From the NCBI GenBank assembly GCA_913056425.1, contig CAJXLR010000103.1, forward strand, positions 1 to 6,227: DNA of 6,227 bases, in the 5' to 3' direction. Position numbers and translations under genes: made by a program. This document shows, in pieces, positions 1 to 6,227 of the stretch. How positions within the stretch are numbered: the first letter of the stretch is position 1; each line of letters begins with the position of its first letter. The notes below the pieces were generated by a model, which saw nothing but the letters and a program-made list of their open reading frames with translations, was not told the DNA's origin and ran no database searches. This DNA is from an uncultured Bacteroidota bacterium (GTDB lineage Bacteria > Bacteroidota > Bacteroidia > NS11-12g > UBA9320).

Positions 1-783
1 TCTAACTTAGCCAAGAACGGTTGTAAAGAGTTGATGCTCATTGCCCAAGACAGCACGTATTACGGTATTGACTTGTACAAAGAGCGAGCACTTGGAAGAT
101 TGATGCAGGAACTGGATAAAGTGAATGGCATAGACTGGATTCGCCTGCATTATGCATATCCATCCCAATTCCCCATGGAGGTTTTAGACATCATCACTCA
201 ATCTGAATCGATATGCAATTACCTTGACATGCCATTGCAGCACAGCTCTCATGAAGTGTTAAAAACCATGAGACGAGGTATCTCCGGTCGACGAACCAGA
301 GGGCTGATGGATACAATTAAAGGGAAGTATCCAGAAATATCCTTAAGAACAACCATGCTTGTGGGGCATCCGGGTGAGACTGAAAAAGAGTTTTTGGACC
401 TCTGTGACTTTATTCAAGAGTACAAATTTGATCGACTTGGAGTTTTTACCTATTCACATGAAGACGGAACTCATGCCTTTACCTTGGAGGACAACATTCC
501 GGATGAGGAAAAGGAACGGCGTGCAAGTCATCTCATGGAAATACAAGAACAAATTTCTTTCGATTTGAATCAGCAAAAAATTGGAAACACCTATGATGTG
601 CTTGTAGATCGCATTGAGGATGATTTTTTCGTAGGACGTACAGAAGCAGACTCCCCTGAAGTTGACAACGAAGTATTGTTTACCGTTGAAGGTGACTACG
701 TTAGGATTGGAGATTTTGTCAAAGTGAACATTGAGCGCGCTAAAGAGTTTGACTTATATGGTACAGCACAACGTGGCAGTTGA
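1..783 (+). CDS. rimO: Ribosomal protein S12 methylthiotransferase RimO, C-terminal 260 residues (5' end outside window)
   Basis: RimO is a cytoplasmic radical-SAM enzyme with two Fe-S clusters. It adds a methylthio group to a conserved Asp of ribosomal protein S12. The frame is open from base 1, so this is the 3' part of a gene whose family length is about 430-440 residues. The N-terminal MTTase domain and the CxxxCxxC cluster motif lie upstream and cannot be checked. Visible family signatures, numbered from base 1, are LIAQDSTYYG near residue 13, IRLHYAYPSQFP near 47, PLQHSSHEVLKTMRRG near 78 and the radical-SAM segment RTTMLVGHPGETE near 116-128. They are followed by FTYSHEDGTHA and a C-terminal TRAM domain (about 198-256) containing VGRTEADSPEVDNEV and ending FDLYG. 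The FDLYG ending and the DSPEVDNEV TRAM motif favour RimO over the related tRNA enzyme MiaB. The stop codon lies inside the start of bshC. The family assignment is secure; completeness of the missing part is assumed. Confidence 0.95.
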   Translation, partial: SNLAKNGCKELMLIAQDSTYYGIDLYKERALGRLMQELDKVNGIDWIRLHYAYPSQFPMEVLDIITQSESICNYLDMPLQHSSHEVLKTMRRGISGRRTRGLMDTIKGKYPEISLRTTMLVGHPGETEKEFLDLCDFIQEYKFDRLGVFTYSHEDGTHAFTLEDNIPDEEKERRASHLMEIQEQISFDLNQQKIGNTYDVLVDRIEDDFFVGRTEADSPEVDNEVLFTVEGDYVRIGDFVKVNIERAKEFDLYGTAQRGS

Positions 784-2374
784 ATTTGACATTATTGACG
801 GCTTAAAAACCGACTTCTACAATGAAACCGTAAATCGTTTTCTGAGGGAAGATGCAACTATCAAGGATCTATTAGGTGAACAAAACGTTTCGATACTCGC
901 TCAGCAAATCACTAAAGATGGGCGATTTAATGCTGAATACCGGAACATTCTGGTAGATGTAATTCAAGAGCAATATAAGAGAAGTGGCATTGTACTAGAT
1001 ACTGAATCCCCGGTATCATCGAACCTCGAAAAGCTTCGTGAACCAAATACTGTAACCGCAACGACAGGTCAGCAAATCCATATTTTTCTGGGTCCATTTT
1101 TCATGGCAAACAAACTATTGTCGTGTGTTGCTGAGGCAAAGCGGATTACCGAAGAACTAGAAGACAAAAATTGTGTACCGATTTTCTGGCTTGCAACAGA
1201 AGATCATGATTTTGACGAGATAAAATCGGTACGGCTTTACAATGAAACCTACACTTGGGACACACCTCATGGAGGACCTGTAGGAAGATTGAATCCTAGG
1301 TCAATTCTTCCCCTAGTTGAACAGGCGCGTGAACGAATTGACCGAACGCCAGGTAATTTGCAGTTTCTTGAGACTTGTCATAGAGCTTATGAAACCTGTG
1401 AAACATTTGCTGACGCAACGAGAAGCATCCTTCATGAAGTATTTGGCCAAACCGGCATCATCATCCTCGATGCCGATGACAAAACCCTTAAGACAAAGTA
1501 TCAAGAAATTACCCGGGCAGATGTCATTGAAAAAAGTGCGGCCCTGCATATTGATTTTCAAATAGATAGGATGAAATCAGCGGGCATAAAAGCACCAATA
1601 AATACTCGATCGGTTAACCATTTTCTAATCGACAACAATTCTAGAGAATTGATTCGAGAGGAATCCGAAAATCAGTATGAGGTTGGGGATAAAACAATCA
1701 GTTCGAGTGAGATAAAAGAAATTCTGCACAAGCATCCGGAACGTTTCAGTCCAAACGCATTAATGAGAACGGCATATCAGCAAGCTATTCTCCCAAATGT
1801 TCTCTACACGTGTGGCGCCAGTGAATTCATTTACTGGTTAGAAATGCCTCGACTCATGGAGGATCTGGGTTTATGTTATCCGCAATTAGGTATACGCGCT
1901 TCAGCGTTTATGCTGAAATCCACACACAAGGAGACTCTCAACCAGATTAATCTCGAGTTAAACACATTTTTCTTAAATGACGAGAATTTTAAACAGTTGA
2001 TGGTTGAACGGAATCAGGAGGAATTGAAAACCCTGTTGAGTGGTGTGACGAACTTAGAAAATTCTTGGAGTACGATTGAGTCTGAATTGGAATCGAAAAA
2101 CATACAAACCGGAAAACTTGCGCAGTCCTTCAATAGCTTCAAATATAGACTAGATAAAGAGTTGAAGCGGATTTCAGACAGCAGCACAGACAGTTCCCCA
2201 GAGCTCAAAAAAGCAATAAAGCTTAAGAGAAAAGTGTGGTCCAACGACTATAATCAAGAGCGAAACAAGGATTTAATCTCTATGATAGACGTACTATCCA
2301 ATCTCATGGGATTATTCGAACATCAACCAAACTTGTTTAATAATAACAGACTGATAATCTCGTATACAAGCTAA
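758..2374 (+). CDS. bshC: Bacillithiol biosynthesis cysteine-adding enzyme BshC
   Basis: BshC is a cytoplasmic enzyme that joins L-cysteine to glucosaminyl-malate, the last step of bacillithiol synthesis. The 538-residue product has the usual family length. Recognisable blocks are TATTGQQIHIFLGP (100-113, the nucleotide-fold region), the near-invariant ATEDHDFDE (146-154), GGPVGRL (172-178), ILDADD (236-241), SPNALMRTAYQQAILPN (331-347) and an IYW block (358-360). A charged, helical C-terminal region (about 390-510) fits the family's dimer-forming coiled coil. I chose ATG 758 over TTG 731 because family N-termini begin shortly before the segment that aligns with VEFDIIDGL; TTG would only add nine residues also encoded within rimO. 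The chosen start overlaps rimO by 26 bases in a different frame and has no clear Shine-Dalgarno sequence, suggesting translational coupling. The gene is divergent for the family: TCGASEFIYW replaces the usual GGxGE-x-x-YW, and the C-terminal LQER block is weak. No frameshift is seen. Function is inferred from family membership. Confidence 0.92.
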   Translation: MVQHNVAVEFDIIDGLKTDFYNETVNRFLREDATIKDLLGEQNVSILAQQITKDGRFNAEYRNILVDVIQEQYKRSGIVLDTESPVSSNLEKLREPNTVTATTGQQIHIFLGPFFMANKLLSCVAEAKRITEELEDKNCVPIFWLATEDHDFDEIKSVRLYNETYTWDTPHGGPVGRLNPRSILPLVEQARERIDRTPGNLQFLETCHRAYETCETFADATRSILHEVFGQTGIIILDADDKTLKTKYQEITRADVIEKSAALHIDFQIDRMKSAGIKAPINTRSVNHFLIDNNSRELIREESENQYEVGDKTISSSEIKEILHKHPERFSPNALMRTAYQQAILPNVLYTCGASEFIYWLEMPRLMEDLGLCYPQLGIRASAFMLKSTHKETLNQINLELNTFFLNDENFKQLMVERNQEELKTLLSGVTNLENSWSTIESELESKNIQTGKLAQSFNSFKYRLDKELKRISDSSTDSSPELKKAIKLKRKVWSNDYNQERNKDLISMIDVLSNLMGLFEHQPNLFNNNRLIISYTS

Positions 2375-2378
2375 GTAC

Positions 2379-2409
2379 TTGGTAATCCGTACGTTCTAGT
2401 CTATTTTTG
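2379..2409 (+). promoter_or_regulatory. Bacteroidota-type promoter for the OmpA-family gene
   Basis: TATTTTTG at 2402-2409 matches the Bacteroidota -7 element TAnnTTTG at every fixed position. A TTG at 2379-2381 lies 20 bases upstream of it, within the spacing known for the phylum's primary sigma factor. Transcription would start near 2415-2418, leaving a leader of roughly 25 bases that is A-rich before the ATG and has no Shine-Dalgarno sequence. The promoter lies between the bshC stop and the next ATG, so the porin gene can be transcribed apart from rimO-bshC. No terminator hairpin is visible after bshC, so read-through is also possible. Confidence 0.72.
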
Positions 2410-2441
2410 CAAGCTAAAAAGAACGCTACGCTCAAATTAAA

Positions 2442-3989
2442 ATGAAAATGAAACTTATTAGAACCACGTTAGTTTTAGCGGCGGTGATGATTGGCCATTT
2501 GGCACAAGCACAAATCACTAACTACTTTGAAAAATTCAGACCTGCTAAGCGTTGGTCGGTAGGACTTCAGGTAAGCCCAACACACACCATGGGTGATGCC
2601 GACGACTTTAGACCAGGATTCGCATTTGGACTTCACACGAAGTACTCCGTGTCTCAAACATTTGGTATTAAGATTAATGGTAACATTGGAACGCTGAGAG
2701 GATCCCGTCAAGATCAAGACATCAGTGGTAATGGTGATAAAGGTAGATACACAACCTCCGGTGCAGATAACGAAACCACGTTCAACGCGGGTAACCAAGC
2801 ACCGTCTGAGGATTCATATTTCTTCACAAATGACTTTAAAGACGTTAATGTAACAGCCAATCTAACACTTGGGAACATTTCCTTTCTTCGTCCACTTAGA
2901 AAGTGGCAGATTTACTTCCTCACCGGATTTGGTGTGTTGTGGAGTGATGTAAAAGGACAGTATGAAGACCAAGCTGATGCTCTCAAGTATTACACTCAAT
3001 ACGGTGATGATTACTTCACCCCAGAAACCGATAACAACGGAAACTTTGTTAATGCTATTAGCAAGTATAAAGGTCAAAACTTTACCGTACCCTTCGGAGT
3101 TGGGACTAAACGAAATTTGGGTGAATGGTTAGATATTGGAATTGAATACAAAAACCACTACACACGATCTGACAACTTAGACGGATACTCATTCCCTACT
3201 TTTAGAAACAGATTTCTCGACTTTTACGGCTTGCTATCTGTACAAGGAAGCATCAAACTAGGTGGTAAAGATGGAGTAACAGATCACTACGACTGGTTAA
3301 ACCCAGTAGAATCTATCTACAGTACCCTAGACTCAATGAAGCAACTTGAAGAGAAAGTAGATTTAATGTTACTTGATACGGATGACGACGGTGTAGCAGA
3401 TTACTGGGATAAAGAACCCGAAACTCCAGAAGGAAACTGGGTTTGGGGATCTGGTGAAACAGCAGACATCGATATGGATGGTGTACCGGATAATATCGAC
3501 GCTGAGCCTTTTTCTGAAAGAGGTGCTATTGTAGATAAAGACGGTGTAATGGTTGACGTTGACAACGACAACGTACCTGATTATCGTGATGAAGATACAA
3601 AAACTCAAACTGGTGTGTTGGTTAATCCACGTACAGGTACAGCAGTTAAAGGTGGTGGCGGAGCATACTGCGATTGTGAAGATGTTATTCTTCCTGCTGT
3701 AGTTTTTGATAACGGAAGCTCACGCATTAAACCCGAGTTCTATGGAGCTCTGTATGCAGTAGCTGAAAAAATGAAAGCATGTCCAGATCTTAAAGTTCTT
3801 GCTTCCGGATACGCTGTAAGAAGTAAGTCTGGTTCTCAACTGGCATTCAAACGTACCAACGCAATAATTGACTATCTTAATGCGAACTACAACATTCCAC
3901 GCGATCGTTTCTCGATCAGCACGGAAGGTTCTGCTCCAGAAGGTGTTGATTATGGAACACGTCGAATTGACCTAAGCAAAGTTCGCTAG
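2442..3989 (+). CDS. OmpA-family outer-membrane protein with signal peptide, beta-barrel, Asp-rich type-3 repeats and C-terminal OmpA domain
   Basis: This is a 515-residue envelope protein. Residues 1-23 form a signal peptide with cleavage predicted after AQA (21-23). Residues about 30-275 alternate polar and hydrophobic strands with aromatic ends (for example WSVGLQVSP, FGLHTKYSV, WQIYFLTGFGVLW, FYGLLSVQGSIKLGG), as in an outer-membrane barrel. A short helical linker (288-310) precedes Asp-rich thrombospondin type-3-like repeats: DTDDDGVAD (312-320), DIDMDGVPD (342-350) and DVDNDNVPD (372-380), probably calcium-binding. Residues about 412-515 resemble the periplasmic OmpA domain, with VVFDNGSSRIKPEFYGAL, the RTNAIIDYL helix and the terminal RRIDL. 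This architecture is common in Bacteroidota and usually anchors the outer membrane to peptidoglycan. One oddity: the GxTD motif reads GYAV (456-459), so the usual diaminopimelate-binding Asp is missing, while the partner Arg (R471) remains. Cys 410, 412 and 447 could form a disulfide. The gene has its own promoter and ends at a strong hairpin. The exact role (structural, porin or other) is not established. Confidence 0.9.
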   Translation: MKMKLIRTTLVLAAVMIGHLAQAQITNYFEKFRPAKRWSVGLQVSPTHTMGDADDFRPGFAFGLHTKYSVSQTFGIKINGNIGTLRGSRQDQDISGNGDKGRYTTSGADNETTFNAGNQAPSEDSYFFTNDFKDVNVTANLTLGNISFLRPLRKWQIYFLTGFGVLWSDVKGQYEDQADALKYYTQYGDDYFTPETDNNGNFVNAISKYKGQNFTVPFGVGTKRNLGEWLDIGIEYKNHYTRSDNLDGYSFPTFRNRFLDFYGLLSVQGSIKLGGKDGVTDHYDWLNPVESIYSTLDSMKQLEEKVDLMLLDTDDDGVADYWDKEPETPEGNWVWGSGETADIDMDGVPDNIDAEPFSERGAIVDKDGVMVDVDNDNVPDYRDEDTKTQTGVLVNPRTGTAVKGGGGAYCDCEDVILPAVVFDNGSSRIKPEFYGALYAVAEKMKACPDLKVLASGYAVRSKSGSQLAFKRTNAIIDYLNANYNIPRDRFSISTEGSAPEGVDYGTRRIDLSKVR

Positions 3990-4010
3990 GCAATTCAATT
4001 CAAAACGATA

Positions 4011-4042
4011 AAAAAAGGCTTCGCAAATGCGAAGCCTTTTTT
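4011..4042. terminator. Bidirectional intrinsic terminator between convergent genes
   Basis: A perfect 14-bp inverted repeat, AAAAAAGGCTTCGC paired with GCGAAGCCTTTTTT, has a 4-base AAAT loop. The eight GC-rich inner pairs are flanked by six A residues on the left and six T residues on the right, so the RNA from either strand forms a hairpin followed by a U tract. It lies 21 bases after the OmpA-family stop and 18 bases beyond the lipoprotein stop on the other strand, and so can serve both converging transcripts. Confidence 0.92.
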
Positions 4043-4060
4043 GTTTGTGTTTATTGATTG

Positions 4061-5218
4061 TTACCGCAAGTGACGATATTGTCTGCGGATTGCGTTCGTA
4101 ACTTGATCACGAATAGGTTGTGTAAACGCCACAAACATTTCTTGTGGACCCGGAGGCCAAGCTTCCCTCCTATCTGTTGATGCAATCTGCTCGTCCGTCA
4201 AAGCATCCTCCATACCTTTATATGTTGCCCAATCGGTGCGCCAAACGTAAGTACCGGGAAACTTTCGCTGAAGTAAGGTCTGTCCACTAACAGCATCAAC
4301 TATTTGCATGTCAAGCAGGCCGCTTGACGATAATGTCTTTACGAATTCAGTGTATTCAGCTTTCGCCGTACCATATACAGGCTTCTTGCCCTCGCTCGTC
4401 TCAACCTCTCCTACTTTAACACTATCCTTGAGTAACTGTATGGTCTTTTCCTGAAACGTAACCTGACCCAGATTAAAATTGTCAAACTCCATAACAATAA
4501 CCTCGTCCGGAACAAGTCCAGCGACGTCGAGTTGTGCTTGTGAATAAAACTGAACAAACCTGTAATTCAATCGCTGTGCATATTCTGAAATCGAGTTTTG
4601 GAAAAACATATTGCTCAACTGCAACTGTCTTGAATGAATTGGAATATCTTCGATTAAAACAACTACAGTACCCGCCACAAGAGCGCTATCAATGTAGTCA
4701 TCAATTTTATCGAATTCCGGCGTATAAGTTCTCGCAGTCATAAAGGACTCATAAGCTCTTCGTGCCGACTCCTTGTCGCCATTGCCCAACAAGTCGAGTC
4801 CTACAGCAAAATGTGCCTTTGACGCGCTTAGTTTTGCTGCAACTAGCTCGTCCTGAAAAAGCTCTGGAGAAGGCACTAGTTTCATGCAAGCCGGACAAGT
4901 TTTTATTTGGTTATAAAGGCCATTAAGCTTTTCATAGTGAGACACTATTTCATCAAAGCGCATCGGGTCTGTTGACAAGCTTAATTGTGAGACTTGATCT
5001 TTGTGAAACTCTAGAGCATGTTCGTATGCCAAAGGCAGATAACGACGAGCCTTTTTGTTATCCGGATTACTTCTAAGGCGTTTTATCGCTTGTAACGTCG
5101 CCGTGTCATAATCTCCTTGTTCAAATTTGTTCTTGCCCGTTGAGCAAGACGACAAAACAAATGCGGTAGCCGCGAGAAGGAAAAGTAAATACGATGAGGG
5201 GTAAATTTTAAATTTCAT
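4061..5218 (-). CDS. Uncharacterised envelope lipoprotein with TPR-like N-terminal part and CPAC motif
   Basis: The 385-residue product starts with a lipoprotein signal: a basic tip (MKFK), a hydrophobic core and the lipobox LSSC at 22-25, so Cys25 should be lipidated and the protein anchored in the envelope. After it comes a TPR-like helical part: FEQGDYDTATLQAIKRLRSN (32-51) followed by DNKKARRYLPLAYEHALEF, and a second such stretch near 135-165. Cys108 and Cys111 form CPAC, the only cysteines apart from the lipidated one. Residues about 184-325 look alpha/beta-like (VVVLIEDIPI, EVIVMEFDNF, LLDMQIVDAVSGQTLLQRKF). The tail (about 326-385) contains WRTDWATYKGMEDALTDEQI. I do not recognise a named family, although this tail resembles Bacteroidota lipoproteins of unknown function. 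No clear surface-export signal follows Cys25. An AGGAG lies 3 bases before the ATG, closer than is usual. The gene runs the same way as tpiA, 138 bases downstream of it, and ends at the shared terminator. Confidence 0.85.
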   Translation of the reverse strand: MKFKIYPSSYLLFLLAATAFVLSSCSTGKNKFEQGDYDTATLQAIKRLRSNPDNKKARRYLPLAYEHALEFHKDQVSQLSLSTDPMRFDEIVSHYEKLNGLYNQIKTCPACMKLVPSPELFQDELVAAKLSASKAHFAVGLDLLGNGDKESARRAYESFMTARTYTPEFDKIDDYIDSALVAGTVVVLIEDIPIHSRQLQLSNMFFQNSISEYAQRLNYRFVQFYSQAQLDVAGLVPDEVIVMEFDNFNLGQVTFQEKTIQLLKDSVKVGEVETSEGKKPVYGTAKAEYTEFVKTLSSSGLLDMQIVDAVSGQTLLQRKFPGTYVWRTDWATYKGMEDALTDEQIASTDRREAWPPGPQEMFVAFTQPIRDQVTNAIRRQYRHLR

Positions 5219-5248
5219 AAGCTCCTATTTTGATTCATGTAATGAATA

Positions 5249-5282
5249 CAAAAAGTAGCCCGAATTTACTCAAAGCCTGCAA
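5249..5282 (-). promoter_or_regulatory. Weak candidate promoter for the lipoprotein gene
   Basis: In the 138-base gap after tpiA, the minus strand carries TACTTTTTG (5257 to 5249), which resembles the -7 element TAnnTTTG but with three instead of two bases between TA and TTTG. A TTG (5282 to 5280) lies 22 bases upstream of it. The start codon follows 30 bases later, preceded by AGGAG at 5226-5222. The off-consensus -7 element makes this tentative; the gene could instead be read through from tpiA, because no terminator hairpin is evident in the gap. Confidence 0.3.
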
Positions 5283-5356
5283 ACCATCAGCAATACTGAG
5301 AAAGCTCCAATTGGATTGTAAGTATGCTCTATAAAAAGATGTTCAGTAAAATGGAA

Positions 5357-6112
5357 TTAAGCACGCACGATGTCCGCGAAGCTGTCGGCTTTTAAAGATG
5401 CTCCACCTATTAACCCACCATCGATGTCATCTTGCCCAAAGAGCTCCGCTGCATTATTAGGTTTTACACTACCACCGTATAAAATCCTAATACTGTTCGA
5501 GACCTCAGCTGATGAAATATCAGCTAAAACACCTCGGGCGTGTGCATGCACTTCCTGTGCTTGTTCTGCTGTGGCAGTTTTGCCCGTCCCAATAGCCCAA
5601 ACAGGTTCGTAAGCTAAAGTGATGTGTTGCCAAGCATCAGCAGGCAAACCAGACAATACACTTCGAAGTTGTTGCTCAACTACATCGTAGTGACTGCCAG
5701 ATTCTCGTTCCTCGAGAGTCTCCCCAAAACAATAGATTATTGAAAGATCAGAGTTTAAAGCTTGCTCAATTTTCCCTCGAAGTTGCTCACTCGTCTCGCC
5801 AAAATACTGTCTGCGTTCAGAATGTCCAACCAGTACTCCGCCAACCGGAACAGAAGCCAGCATATCCGTAGATATCTCTCCGGTGAATGCCCCTGAGGTT
5901 TCATGGTGACAATTTTGAGCTCCAAGTAAAATACCGCTACCGTTTAGGGTATTTGCAAAAACTTTAAGATGTGTAAAAGGTGCATATATGTGAACGTCGG
6001 AATTCTCCAACTCCTTCTCTCTTATTTCGTCTAGAATATCCTTTAACAAACGGAAACCATCGTTTAAATCTGTGTTCATCTTCCAGTTTCCAGCTACTAA
6101 TCTTTTTCTCAT
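5357..6112 (-). CDS. tpiA: Triosephosphate isomerase
   Basis: This cytoplasmic TIM-barrel enzyme interconverts dihydroxyacetone phosphate and glyceraldehyde 3-phosphate in glycolysis and gluconeogenesis, normally as a homodimer. The 251-residue length is typical. All catalytic elements are present: Asn9 and Lys11 in AGNWKMN, His97 in GHSERR, Cys128 in IYCFGET, the catalytic Glu169 in YEPVWAIGTGK with the mobile loop (about 169-179), and the phosphate-gripping YGGSVKPNN (212-220) and GGLIGGASL (232-240). The start is the ATG directly before RKRLVAGNWKMN, which fits the family's N-terminus. The leader is A-rich without a Shine-Dalgarno sequence. The start lies 3 bases after the stop of the upstream reading frame, so the two are probably co-transcribed. 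Nothing is unusual in the protein. Confidence 0.98.
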   Translation of the reverse strand: MRKRLVAGNWKMNTDLNDGFRLLKDILDEIREKELENSDVHIYAPFTHLKVFANTLNGSGILLGAQNCHHETSGAFTGEISTDMLASVPVGGVLVGHSERRQYFGETSEQLRGKIEQALNSDLSIIYCFGETLEERESGSHYDVVEQQLRSVLSGLPADAWQHITLAYEPVWAIGTGKTATAEQAQEVHAHARGVLADISSAEVSNSIRILYGGSVKPNNAAELFGQDDIDGGLIGGASLKADSFADIVRA

Positions 6113-6115
6113 TGT

Positions 6116-6227
6116 TTAATTGTTTTTATCCCAGTATCTATTACCGCTCGTTTGGTCAAACACAGTATGAAGGATTTTCGCTTCTATCTCGTCAAACTCC
6201 ACATTTCGCCTACTCATGACCAACCCA
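6116..6227 (-). CDS. C-terminal end of an unidentified protein upstream of tpiA (start outside window)
   Basis: On the minus strand one frame is open from the right edge to a TAA at 6118-6116. The visible tail begins GLVMSRRNVEFDEIEAKI and ends GNRYWDKNN, 36 residues in all. It stops 3 bases before tpiA and, like tpiA, is not interrupted, which is the usual look of an operon neighbour. The ATG at 6217 would give only a 33-residue protein, so I favour the end of a longer gene running off the window. I do not recognise the family. In several Bacteroidota tpiA follows a DoxX-type membrane-protein gene, but this tail is too short to support or exclude that. Confidence 0.5.
   Translation of the reverse strand, partial: GLVMSRRNVEFDEIEAKILHTVFDQTSGNRYWDKNN

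Noticed and set aside
731..757. Longer bshC starting at TTG 731
   Set aside because: It adds nine residues not expected from family N-termini and deepens the overlap with rimO; ATG 758 is a better codon and position.
1313..1565. Open frames of 82 codons on both strands inside bshC
   Set aside because: Both lie entirely within a well-supported bshC frame and their translations show no recognisable motif; they are chance shadows.
2475..2798. 107-codon minus-strand frame opposite the OmpA-family gene
   Set aside because: The opposite strand encodes a recognisable signal peptide and barrel here; the antisense product has no motif or start context.
3375..3584. Asp-rich repeats of the OmpA-family gene considered as a DNA tandem repeat
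   Set aside because: The periodicity is in the protein (DxDxDG-type units with variable spacing); the DNA copies differ and do not form a nucleotide-level repeat array.
5306..5315. Perfect 10-base palindrome TCCAATTGGA between tpiA and the lipoprotein gene
   Set aside because: The symmetry does not extend beyond 10 bases, there is no second copy and no T tract follows, so neither an operator nor a terminator can be supported.
5980..6219. 79-codon plus-strand frame across the tpiA start
   Set aside because: It is antisense to the conserved N-terminus of tpiA and to the upstream frame; the Ser/Phe/Leu-rich product looks like a reverse-strand artefact.

Overview
The window reads as ordinary chromosomal DNA from a member of the Bacteroidota, probably Flavobacteriales-like. 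Four things point there: a BshC-type bacillithiol gene of the Bacteroidota kind, an OmpA-family porin with thrombospondin type-3-like Asp-rich repeats, A-rich leaders with little Shine-Dalgarno signal, and a perfect TTG-N20-TAnnTTTG promoter, the -33/-7 signal specific to this phylum. Base composition is moderately AT-rich throughout. I see no change of composition that would suggest transfer, and no mobile element, CRISPR array, tRNA or rRNA.

Layout, left to right. Plus strand: the 3' part of rimO (1-783), whose start lies outside the window; bshC (758-2374), which overlaps rimO by 26 bases in another frame; a 67-base gap holding the promoter; and an OmpA-family outer-membrane protein gene (2442-3989). 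A perfect 14-bp hairpin with A and T tracts on its two sides (4011-4042) then separates convergent transcription units. Minus strand, read right to left: the tail of an unidentified gene (6116 to the right edge), tpiA (5357-6112) only 3 bases after it, a 138-base gap, and a roughly 43-kDa uncharacterised lipoprotein gene (4061-5218).

How the genes relate. RimO is a radical-SAM Fe-S enzyme that methylthiolates ribosomal protein S12. BshC performs the last step of bacillithiol synthesis, adding cysteine. Their overlap suggests translational coupling of two thiol/sulfur-related genes. The OmpA-like protein has its own promoter and is probably an abundant envelope protein. The lipoprotein is an envelope component of unknown function. 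tpiA is a canonical glycolytic gene in a tight operon with its upstream neighbour.

I found no convincing new multi-gene system. The points most worth a second look are the OmpA-like domain, which lacks the Asp expected to bind peptidoglycan; the uncharacterised lipoprotein with a CPAC motif; the divergent BshC motif; and the rimO/bshC overlap.
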